From NCBI RefSeq assembly GCF_001579945.1, contig NZ_CP011971.1, positions 832,001 through 896,000 of the forward strand: DNA of 64,000 nucleotides, read 5' to 3'. Below, in pieces: positions 18,635-28,171 of the stretch; position 1 is the stretch's first letter; every line of letters begins with the position of its first letter. The position numbers and the translations under genes are program-made. This DNA comes from Steroidobacter denitrificans (GTDB lineage: Bacteria; Pseudomonadota; Gammaproteobacteria; Steroidobacterales; Steroidobacteraceae). The notes beneath the pieces were generated by a model, which had not been told where the DNA came from, searched no databases, and worked only from the letters and a program-made list of their open reading frames with translations.

Positions 18635-20007
18635 CGGCTGGCTCGCGACTTCCGACATCCCCACGACCGGTCACACGGCGCTATGCCAACTACGTGCTGG
18701 CGCTGCTGTCGCTGGTATACGTGTTCAGCTTCATCGATCGCCAGATCCTGGCGATGCTCATCGAGCCGATCAAACAAGAGTTCGGTGTCTCGGACACCGA
18801 GATGGGGTTCCTCACCGGCATTGCCTTCGTGCTTTTCTACACGCTGGCCGGTATTCCCATTGCGCGCTGGGCCGATCGGGCGTCCCGCAAGTTCATCATT
18901 GCTGCATCGCTCACGATCTGGAGTGCAATGACGGCCGCTTCAGGCCTGGCACGCAGCTTCGCCGAGCTGGCGATCACCCGCGTAATGGTCGGCATCGGCG
19001 AGGCAGGCTGCAATCCTTCCGCGCATTCCCTGATCTCCGACTATTTCCCGCCGCAGAAGCGTGCCACGGCGCTGTCGGTGTACGCCTGCGGGGTGTATCT
19101 GGGCTCGGCGCTGGCCTTCCTGGCCGGCGGCTGGCTGGTGACTCGTTATGACTGGCGCACAGCCTTTTATCTCGTGGGGCTACCGGGCGTCGCACTCGCC
19201 GCCATCGTGGCGCTCACCGTGCGGGAACTCCCGCGCGGCGCTTCCGAGCAGCGCACCGTCGAGGAGGCCGCACACGTGCCGCTGCGCGAGGTGCTGCGGT
19301 TCTTGCTGCGCCAACGCGCTTTCGTGCTCATCGCGGCCGGTTCATCGATCCAGTCGCTGTCGGGCTATGGAGTGATCACCTGGGGACCGACCTTCCTGGT
19401 ACGCGTGCATGACCTGTCCCTGACCGAGATCGGCATGAGCATGGGCTGGATCGTCGGCGTGGCAGGATGCGGTGGTGCGCTCACCGGCGGGTGGCTCGCC
19501 GATCGCATGGGCCGGCGCGATGTGCGCTGGTACATGCGGCTGCCGGCGCTGCAGTCGGTGATCGCGATTCCCTTTCTGGTCGGATTCGCGCTGCTGTCGC
19601 AGCCGGCCGCTTCACTTGTGTGCTTCATCCCTTTCTATGCACTCGGTGCGATGTATGTGGGGCCCATGTTCAGCATGGTCCAGGGACTGGTCGAACTGCG
19701 CATGCGCGCGACCGCCGCGGCGATCCTGATGTTTCTTGTCAATATGATCGGCCTTGGATTGGGGCCCTTGCTGGTTGGATTTTTGAACGATCATGTCTTC
19801 GGCCCGCTGCATGGAAGTGGAGCCATCCGCTATTCCATGCTGGTGGTTGGCGTACTCGGCGGATTTGCCAGCGTGCTCTTCTGGCTGGCATCGCTGCGGC
19901 TGGGCAATGAACTCACGGACGGCCCTGCTTCGCTTCTGCCGGCAGGCACGGCGGTACCTGATGATCATTGCAACGAGCCGCGTGAAGTTCGTGGCACGTT
20001 GCACTAG
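18631..20007 (+). CDS. MFS transporter
   Basis: 458 residues with a GTG start that overlaps the pccA stop (GTGA), implying translational coupling. About twelve hydrophobic segments can be traced. Signature features of the major facilitator superfamily are present: FIDRQILAMLIEPIKQEF in helix 1, a GxxxDRxxRR-like loop (ARWADRASRKFII) after helix 2, and GIGEAGCNPSAHSLISDYFP in helix 4. The pattern resembles the spinster-like/anion-cation symporter type often found with aromatic or steroid catabolic genes. Link to pccBA suggests uptake of a carbon source whose breakdown gives propionyl-CoA, but the substrate is not readable. Confidence 0.9.
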   Translation: MTAGSRLPTSPRPVTRRYANYVLALLSLVYVFSFIDRQILAMLIEPIKQEFGVSDTEMGFLTGIAFVLFYTLAGIPIARWADRASRKFIIAASLTIWSAMTAASGLARSFAELAITRVMVGIGEAGCNPSAHSLISDYFPPQKRATALSVYACGVYLGSALAFLAGGWLVTRYDWRTAFYLVGLPGVALAAIVALTVRELPRGASEQRTVEEAAHVPLREVLRFLLRQRAFVLIAAGSSIQSLSGYGVITWGPTFLVRVHDLSLTEIGMSMGWIVGVAGCGGALTGGWLADRMGRRDVRWYMRLPALQSVIAIPFLVGFALLSQPAASLVCFIPFYALGAMYVGPMFSMVQGLVELRMRATAAAILMFLVNMIGLGLGPLLVGFLNDHVFGPLHGSGAIRYSMLVVGVLGGFASVLFWLASLRLGNELTDGPASLLPAGTAVPDDHCNEPREVRGTLH

Positions 20008-20236
20008 CCAATCGGCAGGATGACATTCGAATTCCGTACAGGAACGGGTGCTACATCGTATCGCTTATATCGCTGTGCGATCAGGCGTCGTACTTTATCA
20101 ATGCCGCCTCAAGTGAGGTTATTACATATTCAAACGTCTTTTATTCTAGGTGAAGAAAAATACTATCGGGGCGAATCACTGGTTAGTGTGTATAACCTGC
20201 CAGTGACTAAGGCTCGGGTACGAGGAGAGGCGAGTT

Positions 20237-20734
20237 TTGTCCAAGGGGAGGCTGCCTGAGGATCGGCTGGGATGGCGCGCTCTAGTGCGCCGTGTGGGGT
20301 GGGCAACCCGTAGGCCAGGACAAGCCGAAGATCTACTGCACTCGGCATTTTTACGCCTCGAGGAGTACCGCTCGCGTCATACAGTTGAGAATCCAGCGGC
20401 CTTTCTGGTGCGGGTGGCGGTCAATATGGCCATTGATGAGCGTCGGCACGAGCGGATACGCGCCGAGACTCCTGAATCGATTCACGATTTGGTCGATCTT
20501 TCAGACGACCAACCGCTCCAAGATGAGGTTTTGGCCGCTCGAGAACGTCTGGAAAGAGTGAAGGACGGACTTGCAGAGCTGAGTCCGCGCACCCGTGAGA
20601 TTTTTCTGATGCATCGGATCGAAGGGCTGAAATACCGAGAGATTGCCGCACAGCTTGGTATTACTGTCAGCGCAGTTGAGAAGCACGTTGCCCGAGCCGC
20701 ACTATTCCTGATCGAATGGATCGAGGGTTGGTGA
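20237..20734 (+). CDS. ECF (FecI-like) RNA polymerase sigma factor
   Basis: 165 residues. The start is a TTG at 20237, supported by a strong GAGGAGAGG site 7 bases upstream; no ATG is available before the region 2 homology. Region 2 (AEDLLHSAFLRLEEYR...ENPAAFLVRVAVNMAIDERR) and the region 4 helix-turn-helix (LSPRTREIFLMHRIEGLKYREIAAQLGITVSAVEKHVARA) are intact. FecI-type sigma factors direct transcription of a receptor operon when released by a FecR anti-sigma protein. The FecR gene starts after a single base and the cognate STN-type TonB receptor follows. Base composition is lower in GC than in the flanking genes, as for the whole 20.2-26.2 kb block. Confidence 0.92.
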   Translation: MSKGRLPEDRLGWRALVRRVGWATRRPGQAEDLLHSAFLRLEEYRSRHTVENPAAFLVRVAVNMAIDERRHERIRAETPESIHDLVDLSDDQPLQDEVLAARERLERVKDGLAELSPRTREIFLMHRIEGLKYREIAAQLGITVSAVEKHVARAALFLIEWIEGW

Positions 20735-20735
20735 G

Positions 20736-21701
20736 GTGAGCAACATACAATCGAGAAGAATTTCTCCGGCTGTTAAAGCCGAGGCAGCTGTATGGTTCGC
20801 ACGTCTACGCTCTGAAGAGCGCAGGCGCGAGGACGAGGTAAGCTTTCGTGCATGGCTATCGGAAGATGTTCGTCACCGGGAAGCCTTCGAACTCGTCACG
20901 ATGGCGTGGGATACAGCCGGTGAACTGGTTGTTCCTATACGGCTCTATCGGCACTCACAACGACTACAACTGATGAGTCGGCGTGCGTTGACGTTGGGTG
21001 GCGCGGTGGCCTTAGCATCGTTCGCTGGCGTCGGACTATGGCGAATAGTAGCTGCTGATGCGTATGCTACGGGGGTCGGTGAACAACGCCGTATAGCTCT
21101 CGACGACGGCTCTTATGTAATTCTCGATACGAACACCCGCATCCGCGTGGCATTCACCAAGACACGCCGGGATATCGAACTGATAGAAGGTCGGGCCTAC
21201 TTTGAAGTTGCAACTGATCCGCTGCGACCGTTCCTTGTGCGCGCAGGAGATAGACAAGTTATCGCCATCGGCACGGCCTTTGACGTTGCTTTTGAGGAAA
21301 GTCGATTGGCCGTAGTGCTCGTGGAAGGCCGTGTGGCGGTGCAACCTATTACGCTGTCACCGCAGCCGGTGACCCGAGTGTTGTCACCTGGTGAACGAAT
21401 CGTTTTTGATCGCGCTCGTGAGATCATTAAGGATCAACCCGATCTTGCGCAGGTGACTGCGTGGCAGAGCGGCCGTGTAGTCTTCGACGATCAGACGCTT
21501 GCTGAAGCAGTGACTGAGATGAATCGCTACAGTCGGCGGCCTATTGTGATTGCCGATGAACAGCTGGCGGCCTTCCGTATCAGTGGCGTCTACAGCACTG
21601 GGGATCCCGAGTCCTTCGCCCGCTCCGTGTCCATCCTGCTGCCGGCGCAAGTGGAACTCACGCCAATGCAGATCGTGCTTCGTGCTGCTGAGGAAAGTTA
21701 G
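20736..21701 (+). CDS. FecR-type anti-sigma factor
   Basis: 321 residues, GTG start one base after the sigma factor stop. The cytoplasmic N-terminus has the DUF4880/sigma-binding pattern (AEAAVWFARLRSEERRREDEVSFRAWL, residues 10-36). A single membrane segment follows (RRALTLGGAVALASFAGVGL, about residues 79-98). The periplasmic part is the FecR domain (GEQRRIALDDGSYVILDTNTRI; FEVATDPLRPFLVRAGDRQV) and a C-terminal DUF4974-like STN-interacting domain. It relays the state of the TonB receptor in the outer membrane to the sigma factor. Together with its neighbours it is a complete cell-surface signalling cassette. Confidence 0.92.
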   Translation: MSNIQSRRISPAVKAEAAVWFARLRSEERRREDEVSFRAWLSEDVRHREAFELVTMAWDTAGELVVPIRLYRHSQRLQLMSRRALTLGGAVALASFAGVGLWRIVAADAYATGVGEQRRIALDDGSYVILDTNTRIRVAFTKTRRDIELIEGRAYFEVATDPLRPFLVRAGDRQVIAIGTAFDVAFEESRLAVVLVEGRVAVQPITLSPQPVTRVLSPGERIVFDRAREIIKDQPDLAQVTAWQSGRVVFDDQTLAEAVTEMNRYSRRPIVIADEQLAAFRISGVYSTGDPESFARSVSILLPAQVELTPMQIVLRAAEES

Positions 21702-21765
21702 TCTTGACTCGTCATCTTTATTATGAAGGGTCATTCGGGTGCGATAATTAAAAAGAGGGTGGTTC

Positions 21766-24390
21766 ATGAAAATCGACCGTATGATGTCGCGCTACATGTC
21801 GGTTACAGTGGGGATCGCTCTTGTGGTGCTTTTGGCTGGGAGTCCAGCTAGGGCGCAACAGCCGCTGACAGCTGTCAATATTCCAGCCAAACCGGTCGCT
21901 CTGGCGCTGACCGAACTCGCACAGGAAACGGGCGTCAACGTGCTGTTCTCGCCGGAAGCAGTACGCGGTTTGCAATCCGTCTCCGTCAACGCAAAAGTGC
22001 CACCCGATACGGCCGCACGACTGTTATTGGCCGGCACTCGGCTTGATGTTTTACAGGATCAGACTGGTACGCTCATTGTCCGTGGTCGTGCGGCAGTTCG
22101 TAGCGAACCGGCTTTGATGATGGCTACGGTAGTATCGGAAGGGGCGAATGCAGATTCGGTTGTCCTGCCCGCTCCGCGGTCCTGGCAGCTCGCTAATAAT
22201 GATGAGCAGCAAGTGGTCGAGCACATCCATAACACAGGTGATCGTACGCAAGAAGATAACTCGACCACATCGGTACGAGCTGGTCTGGAAGAAGTAATCG
22301 TGACTGCGCAGAGGCGAGAAGAACGCTTACAAGATGTACCGATTGCTGTCACCGCGCTCTCCAGAGCAGAGATCGAAACACGCGGTATTAGTAATGTAAT
22401 TGATCTGAAGTCGATCGCGCCGAATCTTCTCGTGAGTTTGATGCCGAATAGTAACGTTGTTTCTCAGGTCTCGCTACGCGGTGGGGTAACTATCAACGGT
22501 GGATTGTACTGGGAGCCGAGCACTGGAATGTATCTCGATGGAGTGTATCTCGGCAAGGCGGTGGGATCCGTCTTTGACGTGGTAGATCTGGAACGTATTG
22601 AGGTGCTTCGAGGTCCCCAGGGTACTCTCTACGGGCGTAATACTATGGCAGGAGCCGTAAATTTCGTCACACGTAAACCATCGGGTATATTCGGTGGCTC
22701 CGCAAGCGTAGAGTTTGGTAACTACGGCGGGCATGTCGAGAAGCTATCGCTTGATTTGCCGCGTTGGGGTATCGCACGCCTGTCGCTTGCTGCACGCAAG
22801 GAGGATCGTGATGGATTGGTAAAGCTCACCGATGGAGGGGAGCTCGACAGTCGCAATAAACTCGGCGCGCGCGCGGCTCTTGGCCTTGATTTTAGTGATA
22901 ACTTTATAGTCGACTATCGCTTCGACTACACGAAAATCGATCAGGCACCGCCACATAATCAGCTCTACTATGTCACTCCCCAAGGGCCATTATTCACTGC
23001 TGCCGCTGCCTATGCCTCTCGGGATCGTCTCAGCACGGTGAGTACCAATTGGCCAAGTTATGAACAACTGGACCTCCACGGACACGCCCTCACCCTCACC
23101 TGGGACGTAAACGAGCGCAACCAACTAAAGTCTATTTCTGCTCGGCGCACTCTTCGAAATGATGACTCGGTAGATCTCGATGGCGTTCCGATCACCATTT
23201 CTACAGCCAAACGGATTTCGAACTTGGAGCAAAAATCTCAGGAACTTCAGTGGGTGGGACGCACGGAGAGACTCGATTACGTAATGGGCCTTTATTACTA
23301 TGAAGACGACGGTCAAACGATCAATCCACATGAATTCTTTTTTGGCAGTGACAACTCGCAATATGGCTTTGGTGTTGAAGCAAAGTCGGCCTATGGTCAG
23401 ATCGATTGGCGTGTAACGGACGCCTTAACGCTTACTGCTGGCCTCCGCCGCACAAAAGAGGACAAGACGACGTGGCGATTCAAGTCGGCAACACCAGTGT
23501 CACTCGGCCCCATCCCTTGGGTTAGCGCTGAAGCGTCATTTGCAGCAACGACACCACTAGCAACTATTGCCTATAAAGTTAATGATCGCTTGAATATTTA
23601 TGCGAAATATTCAGAAGGCTTCAAGAGCGGTGGGTTCCAGGGTGAGGCAGGCAGTGCAGACGAAGCAGTGATTCCCTATGATCCTGAGGATCAGAAAACC
23701 TTCGAAGTTGGCGCCAAGTTTACCTCCGAGAATGGACGGTTGCAGTTGAATATGGCGGTGTTCCACAACAATATCGAGAATATGCACGTTAATCGCTTTA
23801 CCGGAATTCCCGGCGTATCGGTGATCCGGAATGCAGGTCAGGCTACCACCAAGGGCTTCGAACTCGAAGGTATGTGGGTACCGAGCGAGGCACTACGTTT
23901 GCAAGTAAGCTATGGCTATCTTAAAGGCGAGTATGACGAGTTTATGGAGGCGGCAGCTCCAGGGCAACCGATCACTAACGTTGCGTATAACCGCTCCTTT
24001 CCACATGCGCCTGAGCACACTTTTAACGTAAACGTGAACGCGCGTTTGGCACAGACTGTCTGGGGAGAGTTGCGCGGTTCTGCAGATTATGGCTACACAG
24101 CTTCCTTTTACGCTTATCCGTATCAGATCGTGACCGTCGATCCATCGAGAGCAACAGCCGGTAATACGAAGGTGGATAGCTGTGGACTACTCAATCTACG
24201 TCTCGTACTTGCCGATATTCCTTTAGGTGGATCCGGGCAGGCGGAAGTAGCGCTATGGATACGTAATGCAGCGGATGAGGACCAGCCCGTAAACTTCATT
24301 GACTTTGGGCCTGGTTTCTTCGCTGACTATACGCTGGCGTACTATCCAGAGCCGCGTACTTACGGCGCAACCTTCACTTATCGTTGGTAA
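21766..24390 (+). CDS. TonB-dependent receptor with STN signalling domain
   Basis: 874 residues. A signal peptide ends near residue 28 (SPARAQQ). The STN domain occupies about residues 32-106 (VNIPAKPVALALTELAQETGVNVLFS...), the domain that talks to FecR. After a linker comes the TonB-box-like EEVIVTAQRREER near 175-187, the plug, and the barrel ending ...ATFTYRW. It both imports a ligand and signals its presence to the adjoining FecR/FecI pair. Although such units are classically iron-related, the next gene encodes a CoA ligase with the same low-GC codon use, so the ligand may be an organic carbon compound (inference). It contains LRGPQGTLYGRNTMAGAVNF, the conserved plug motif. Confidence 0.92.
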   Translation: MKIDRMMSRYMSVTVGIALVVLLAGSPARAQQPLTAVNIPAKPVALALTELAQETGVNVLFSPEAVRGLQSVSVNAKVPPDTAARLLLAGTRLDVLQDQTGTLIVRGRAAVRSEPALMMATVVSEGANADSVVLPAPRSWQLANNDEQQVVEHIHNTGDRTQEDNSTTSVRAGLEEVIVTAQRREERLQDVPIAVTALSRAEIETRGISNVIDLKSIAPNLLVSLMPNSNVVSQVSLRGGVTINGGLYWEPSTGMYLDGVYLGKAVGSVFDVVDLERIEVLRGPQGTLYGRNTMAGAVNFVTRKPSGIFGGSASVEFGNYGGHVEKLSLDLPRWGIARLSLAARKEDRDGLVKLTDGGELDSRNKLGARAALGLDFSDNFIVDYRFDYTKIDQAPPHNQLYYVTPQGPLFTAAAAYASRDRLSTVSTNWPSYEQLDLHGHALTLTWDVNERNQLKSISARRTLRNDDSVDLDGVPITISTAKRISNLEQKSQELQWVGRTERLDYVMGLYYYEDDGQTINPHEFFFGSDNSQYGFGVEAKSAYGQIDWRVTDALTLTAGLRRTKEDKTTWRFKSATPVSLGPIPWVSAEASFAATTPLATIAYKVNDRLNIYAKYSEGFKSGGFQGEAGSADEAVIPYDPEDQKTFEVGAKFTSENGRLQLNMAVFHNNIENMHVNRFTGIPGVSVIRNAGQATTKGFELEGMWVPSEALRLQVSYGYLKGEYDEFMEAAAPGQPITNVAYNRSFPHAPEHTFNVNVNARLAQTVWGELRGSADYGYTASFYAYPYQIVTVDPSRATAGNTKVDSCGLLNLRLVLADIPLGGSGQAEVALWIRNAADEDQPVNFIDFGPGFFADYTLAYYPEPRTYGATFTYRW

Positions 24391-24526
24391 GGAACGCTGG
24401 CTGATAGCGCATCTAGCCAACTGCGCCGTAATGCTTTTGAGGTGATTTAATAGTCATGTTCTCGGTATCCGTAGTCATATCGCATCCTGAATTCTCGGTG
24501 CTCGAAGCTAGCGTAGTTGGTGAAGT

Positions 24527-26167
24527 ATGAGCCGAGTTCTACGAGATAAAAAGGCCACATTGGTCGCCTATGGACCGATGGATACGTTCCCTGCCGTGGT
24601 GGCCGACCGTGCACAACGCACGCCGGAGAAGACCTTACTGTATGAGATTTCGGGGCGCTCGCTGAGTTGTATTGCTTTCCAGGATACTATTCTCACCTGG
24701 GCGGCAGCGCTGAGACGCTTGGGAGTTAAAGAAGGATGTAAGGTAGCCGTCATGCTGCCCGATCCGATCGATTCACTCGCCTGCTGGCTTGGTCTCGCGT
24801 GGCTGAGGGCAGTGGAGACACCTATTAATTTGCAGTTCCATGGCAGGATGCTTACTTATGTCATCAATGACGCTGCCGCTTCCTTTGTCGTGACTGCCGA
24901 ACGATTCCTACCAGTAATTGCTGCGGTAGCGGCAGACTTAAAGGAGGTGTGCGCGATTGTCGTACCAGATTTAACTGAACCGGTCAGGGTACCGTCCGTC
25001 CCACTTGTGGGCGGCGTAGACTTCTTTCGCGACGTCGAGCCAGCCTCCGACCTGACACCGCCATTGCGACACGATATTTCTACTATGATTTATACATCCG
25101 GAACGACCGGACCGTCGAAAGGTGTGCTTATCCCTTGGGGATTGTGGGCGGACTTACAGGAGACAACGGGGTCTCATCTGAATGAGCAAGATATAACTTA
25201 TGATCCGTTTCCGATGTTTCACGGTGGAGGCAAGTCACTAGCACAGATAGCAATCAGATCCGGCGGTTCCGTAGTACTACGCGAGCATTTTCGTACAGAT
25301 GCGTTTTGGGAAGATATTAAGCGCTGGGAGTGCACCTTCACGGCACTTCTTCCGGCGATGGCTGAATGGCTACTTGCGCGTCCGCCACACTCCGAAGACG
25401 ATAAGAGTTCATTGCGGCGTGTCGGGATGGTACCGATCATTCCAAAGATTGAGGAGTTCAAAACACGCTTTCGAGTGCAGGTACAGACAAACTTTGGTAT
25501 GACTGAGGCTGGCGTGCCGATCGGTACTGCTCCATTTACGTCTGATGTCACTGGAAATTATCGTAGTTGCGGCCGTATTGGACCTAGCTATGAAGCACGC
25601 ATCGTCGATGCCTACGATTACGATGTGGCGGATGGGGATGCGGGTGAACTTGTGCTGCGCTCCAAACTTCCTTGGGGCCTCATGTGCGGATATTTCGGCC
25701 GACCTGAGGTTACAGCAAAGGCATGGCGCAATGGCTGGTTTCATACTGGAGATGTATTTTGCCGTGATGCTGACGGGAATTTCTACTTTGTAGACCGGAT
25801 GAAGGACGCGTTACGGCGACGTGGTGAGAATATTTCTTCTTTCGAAGTTGAGGCGCTGGTTAACGAACACTCAGATGTACTCCAGTCCGCAGTCATTGGT
25901 GTACCGTCTGAGTTTGGTGAAGACGAGATCAAAGTCTATATCGTTCCGCGTCCTGGTGTATTGCCGAATCCCAAGGCGCTACTCGATGAACTTGCCGAAC
26001 ATATGCCGCGATTTATGGTGCCACGCTACCTTGAGTTTATCGAACAACTGCCCCGTACTGAAGCCACGTTGCGCGTGCAAAAAACAAAGCTCAGGGAGGA
26101 GTGGCGGAATGTCCGTACGTGGGATCGGCAGATAGGTCAGTTCCTAGGTACCGATACTTCAGCGTAA
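24527..26167 (+). CDS. AMP-dependent acyl-CoA ligase (CaiC-like)
   Basis: 546 residues, ATG at 24527. The adenylation signature MIYTSGTTGPSKGVLIPWG lies near residues 185-203, NFGMTEAGVPIG near 320-331, and the hinge block DRMKDALRRRGENISSFEVEALV near 422-444. The C-terminal motif reads LPRTEATLRVQK, so the residue that is normally the catalytic lysine (TGK) is an arginine here; such variation occurs in some CaiC-like and actinobacterial ligases. It should form a CoA ester of a carboxylic acid. It lies 136 bases after the STN-type receptor and shares its lower-GC codon use, so import and activation of one substrate may be linked. Confidence 0.85.
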   Translation: MSRVLRDKKATLVAYGPMDTFPAVVADRAQRTPEKTLLYEISGRSLSCIAFQDTILTWAAALRRLGVKEGCKVAVMLPDPIDSLACWLGLAWLRAVETPINLQFHGRMLTYVINDAAASFVVTAERFLPVIAAVAADLKEVCAIVVPDLTEPVRVPSVPLVGGVDFFRDVEPASDLTPPLRHDISTMIYTSGTTGPSKGVLIPWGLWADLQETTGSHLNEQDITYDPFPMFHGGGKSLAQIAIRSGGSVVLREHFRTDAFWEDIKRWECTFTALLPAMAEWLLARPPHSEDDKSSLRRVGMVPIIPKIEEFKTRFRVQVQTNFGMTEAGVPIGTAPFTSDVTGNYRSCGRIGPSYEARIVDAYDYDVADGDAGELVLRSKLPWGLMCGYFGRPEVTAKAWRNGWFHTGDVFCRDADGNFYFVDRMKDALRRRGENISSFEVEALVNEHSDVLQSAVIGVPSEFGEDEIKVYIVPRPGVLPNPKALLDELAEHMPRFMVPRYLEFIEQLPRTEATLRVQKTKLREEWRNVRTWDRQIGQFLGTDTSA

Positions 26168-26370
26168 GCTCTTCTATCGAGGCAGCGGTCTAGTCAGCTA
26201 CCTAAGATAATCTCTACTTTATTGGAGAACCCTTCGCGAAGGATCTATCTTGCGTACTGTGTTATCCGGGTGCGTTTCTACTTCGGGTAGTGGTCTATAC
26301 AGCAGCCAGGAGATTGATGCGGTACGCATGAGTCGCCATGGCTGCAGTGCGGATATGAGGAAGAAAGCGA

Positions 26371-27435
26371 ATGCGGGTAGAAACCGCGCTGCAAGGCGCG
26401 TTTGATGCGGGTGGACCGATCCATCGAAAACTTGACGATCTGGCGAGGACCGCCCGGTTCATCGAAGAGGCGGGATTCGACGGGTGCACGGCGGCGGAAG
26501 TCGGCCACGATCCTTTCCTGCCGCTGCTGGTCGGCATCGAGCATACGACGCGCCTGACGTTCTGTCCCAACGTGGCTGTCGCCTTTCCGCGCAGCCCCTT
26601 CGTCACAGCCCAGATTGCCTGGGATCTACAGCAATTCTCGGCGGGCCGATTTCATCTGGGCCTCGGCAGCCAGGTCAAGGCGAACAACGTGCGTCGCTAT
26701 TCGACCGCCTGGCCAGGACCGCCGGGTCCGCGCATGCGCGAATACATACTATGCCTGCGCGCCATCTTGCAGAGTTTCAATGCGGACAAGCCTACGTTTT
26801 TCGAAGGCGAACATTATCAGTTCACGATGCTCCAGCCGATGTTCAATCCCTATGTCCATCATGGGCCGTCCGAGCATCCGCATATTCCGATATATATCGC
26901 TGCAGTCAACCCTTACATGGCTCGCCTTGCCGGCGAGCTCGCCGACGGTATTCGTCCGCCCGGCTGGGTCACTGCGAAGTACTTCAAGCAGGTGCTGTTG
27001 CCGGCGATCGAATCGGGTTGCAAGAGCGCCGGGCGAACGTTGGCCGATATCGATCTCGTGGGCGGCGGCGTCACCTTGACAGGAAAAGATGCAGCGGAGA
27101 TCGAAGCGAAAAAAAAGACCATGAGGGAATTCATCGCCTTCTTCGGCTCGACCCGCAGCTATCATGGCGTGTTCGCAGTCCACGGATGGGAGGATCTCGG
27201 TCTGCGCCTGCACCAGATGTCGCTCGAAGGCAATCACTGGGAAAAGATGGGCGAGTTGATCACCGATGACATGATCGAGGAGTTCGCCATCGTTGCCACC
27301 TACGATGAATTGGTTCCCAAGCTCAAGGCACAATGGGACGGCCTGTGTACAACCCTGAGCCTGCCCTATCATCTGCCCGTGCCGCAAGAGCAGTTGCAGT
27401 CGATGGTCGCCGAACTGCAAGGTCGGACGGTTTGA
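26371..27435 (+). CDS. LLM-class flavin-dependent oxidoreductase
   Basis: 354 residues, ATG at 26371. LLM features: FIEEAGFDGCTAAEVGHDPFLP near residues 30-51, VAFPRSPFVTAQIAWDLQQ near 69-87, and AGRFHLGLGSQVKAN near 90-104. Paralogous to the product of 2264-3301 over the full length. It probably uses reduced FMN (or F420) to oxidise or cleave a ketone or related substrate. It starts a GC-rich three-gene unit with an NTF2-like protein and another LLM enzyme. The upstream 200 bases separate it from the low-GC block, and the sharp change in codon use falls there. Confidence 0.88.
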   Translation: MRVETALQGAFDAGGPIHRKLDDLARTARFIEEAGFDGCTAAEVGHDPFLPLLVGIEHTTRLTFCPNVAVAFPRSPFVTAQIAWDLQQFSAGRFHLGLGSQVKANNVRRYSTAWPGPPGPRMREYILCLRAILQSFNADKPTFFEGEHYQFTMLQPMFNPYVHHGPSEHPHIPIYIAAVNPYMARLAGELADGIRPPGWVTAKYFKQVLLPAIESGCKSAGRTLADIDLVGGGVTLTGKDAAEIEAKKKTMREFIAFFGSTRSYHGVFAVHGWEDLGLRLHQMSLEGNHWEKMGELITDDMIEEFAIVATYDELVPKLKAQWDGLCTTLSLPYHLPVPQEQLQSMVAELQGRTV

Positions 27436-27622
27436 CAAGCCGTCTAGATGACTCTGCGGATTCGTGAACGCCCGCCAGGCAACTTAGTCTGGTCAGACGA
27501 TGTGGCCGCCGGACTGCGGCTCCTACTCTTTTCGACAAAGCCTTTACTTGCGGTTCTTGATGTCCAGCAAGCGAAAACGAGCGTGGCCCCAGCGACTCAT
27601 GGTAGTCCGTTCTGGAGATCCA

Positions 27623-28156
27623 ATGGAGAAGAACCATCGGCCGATCGCTGCCGCGCCGGATGCGCTTTCCTTGACCTGGGACGAGCCGGGCAACGGCGAG
27701 ATCGAGTTGACGGAACTCAAACAACAGATTGCCGAAATGCTCGACCGTGAGGCCATCCGTCAATTGCCGATTTCCTATGCTCGTTTTGCCAGAACCAAGG
27801 ACGTCGATGCGCTCGTCGGACTGTATGCGAAGGATGCGACGCTCGATGTGGCGGAGAACATGAGCATGCAGGCAGGTCCGTGTTCCGGCCTGGAGGCTAT
27901 CCGCAAGACCTTGCGCGCCGACCTGCCGAGAATGGACTCCTACCCCTTCATCCACAGTCACCACTTCGAGATGCTGGGGAATGGCAGTGCCCAGGGCTTC
28001 GTATATATTGAGCTCCAGATATGCGTGGAGGGGCTTGGTGTATCGTATATCGGCTGCTACCAGGACCAGTATGTGAAGGAAGACGGCGTCTGGAAGTTTC
28101 GCTCGCGCAAGCTTTGCGCCATCCCCCTGCCGGCGCCGGCAGCGGGGCACGATTGA
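27623..28156 (+). CDS. NTF2-like (SnoaL-type) protein
   Basis: 177 residues from the ATG at 27623, preceded by GGAG; earlier in-frame ATGs at 27500, 27560 and 27599 give a non-homologous arginine-rich leader. The core matches the SnoaL-like/NTF2 cone fold: EMLDREAIRQLPISYARFARTKDVDALVGLYAKDATLDV near residues 37-75, then a GLEAIRKTLR helix and the closing strand DGVWKFRSRKL. Members act as isomerases, dehydratases or hydrolases on polyketide, steroid or terpene rings, or as scaffolds; no catalytic residue is clear here. It sits between two LLM oxidoreductase genes, 15 bases before the second, which suggests action on the same intermediate. Confidence 0.8.
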   Translation: MEKNHRPIAAAPDALSLTWDEPGNGEIELTELKQQIAEMLDREAIRQLPISYARFARTKDVDALVGLYAKDATLDVAENMSMQAGPCSGLEAIRKTLRADLPRMDSYPFIHSHHFEMLGNGSAQGFVYIELQICVEGLGVSYIGCYQDQYVKEDGVWKFRSRKLCAIPLPAPAAGHD

Positions 28157-28171
28157 TTATGAGGAGGATTC

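Noticed and set aside
15434-18664. A 1076-codon open frame on the minus strand opposite pccB-pccA
   Set aside because: It is antisense to two clear carboxylase genes, has no family likeness and is an effect of high-GC codon structure.
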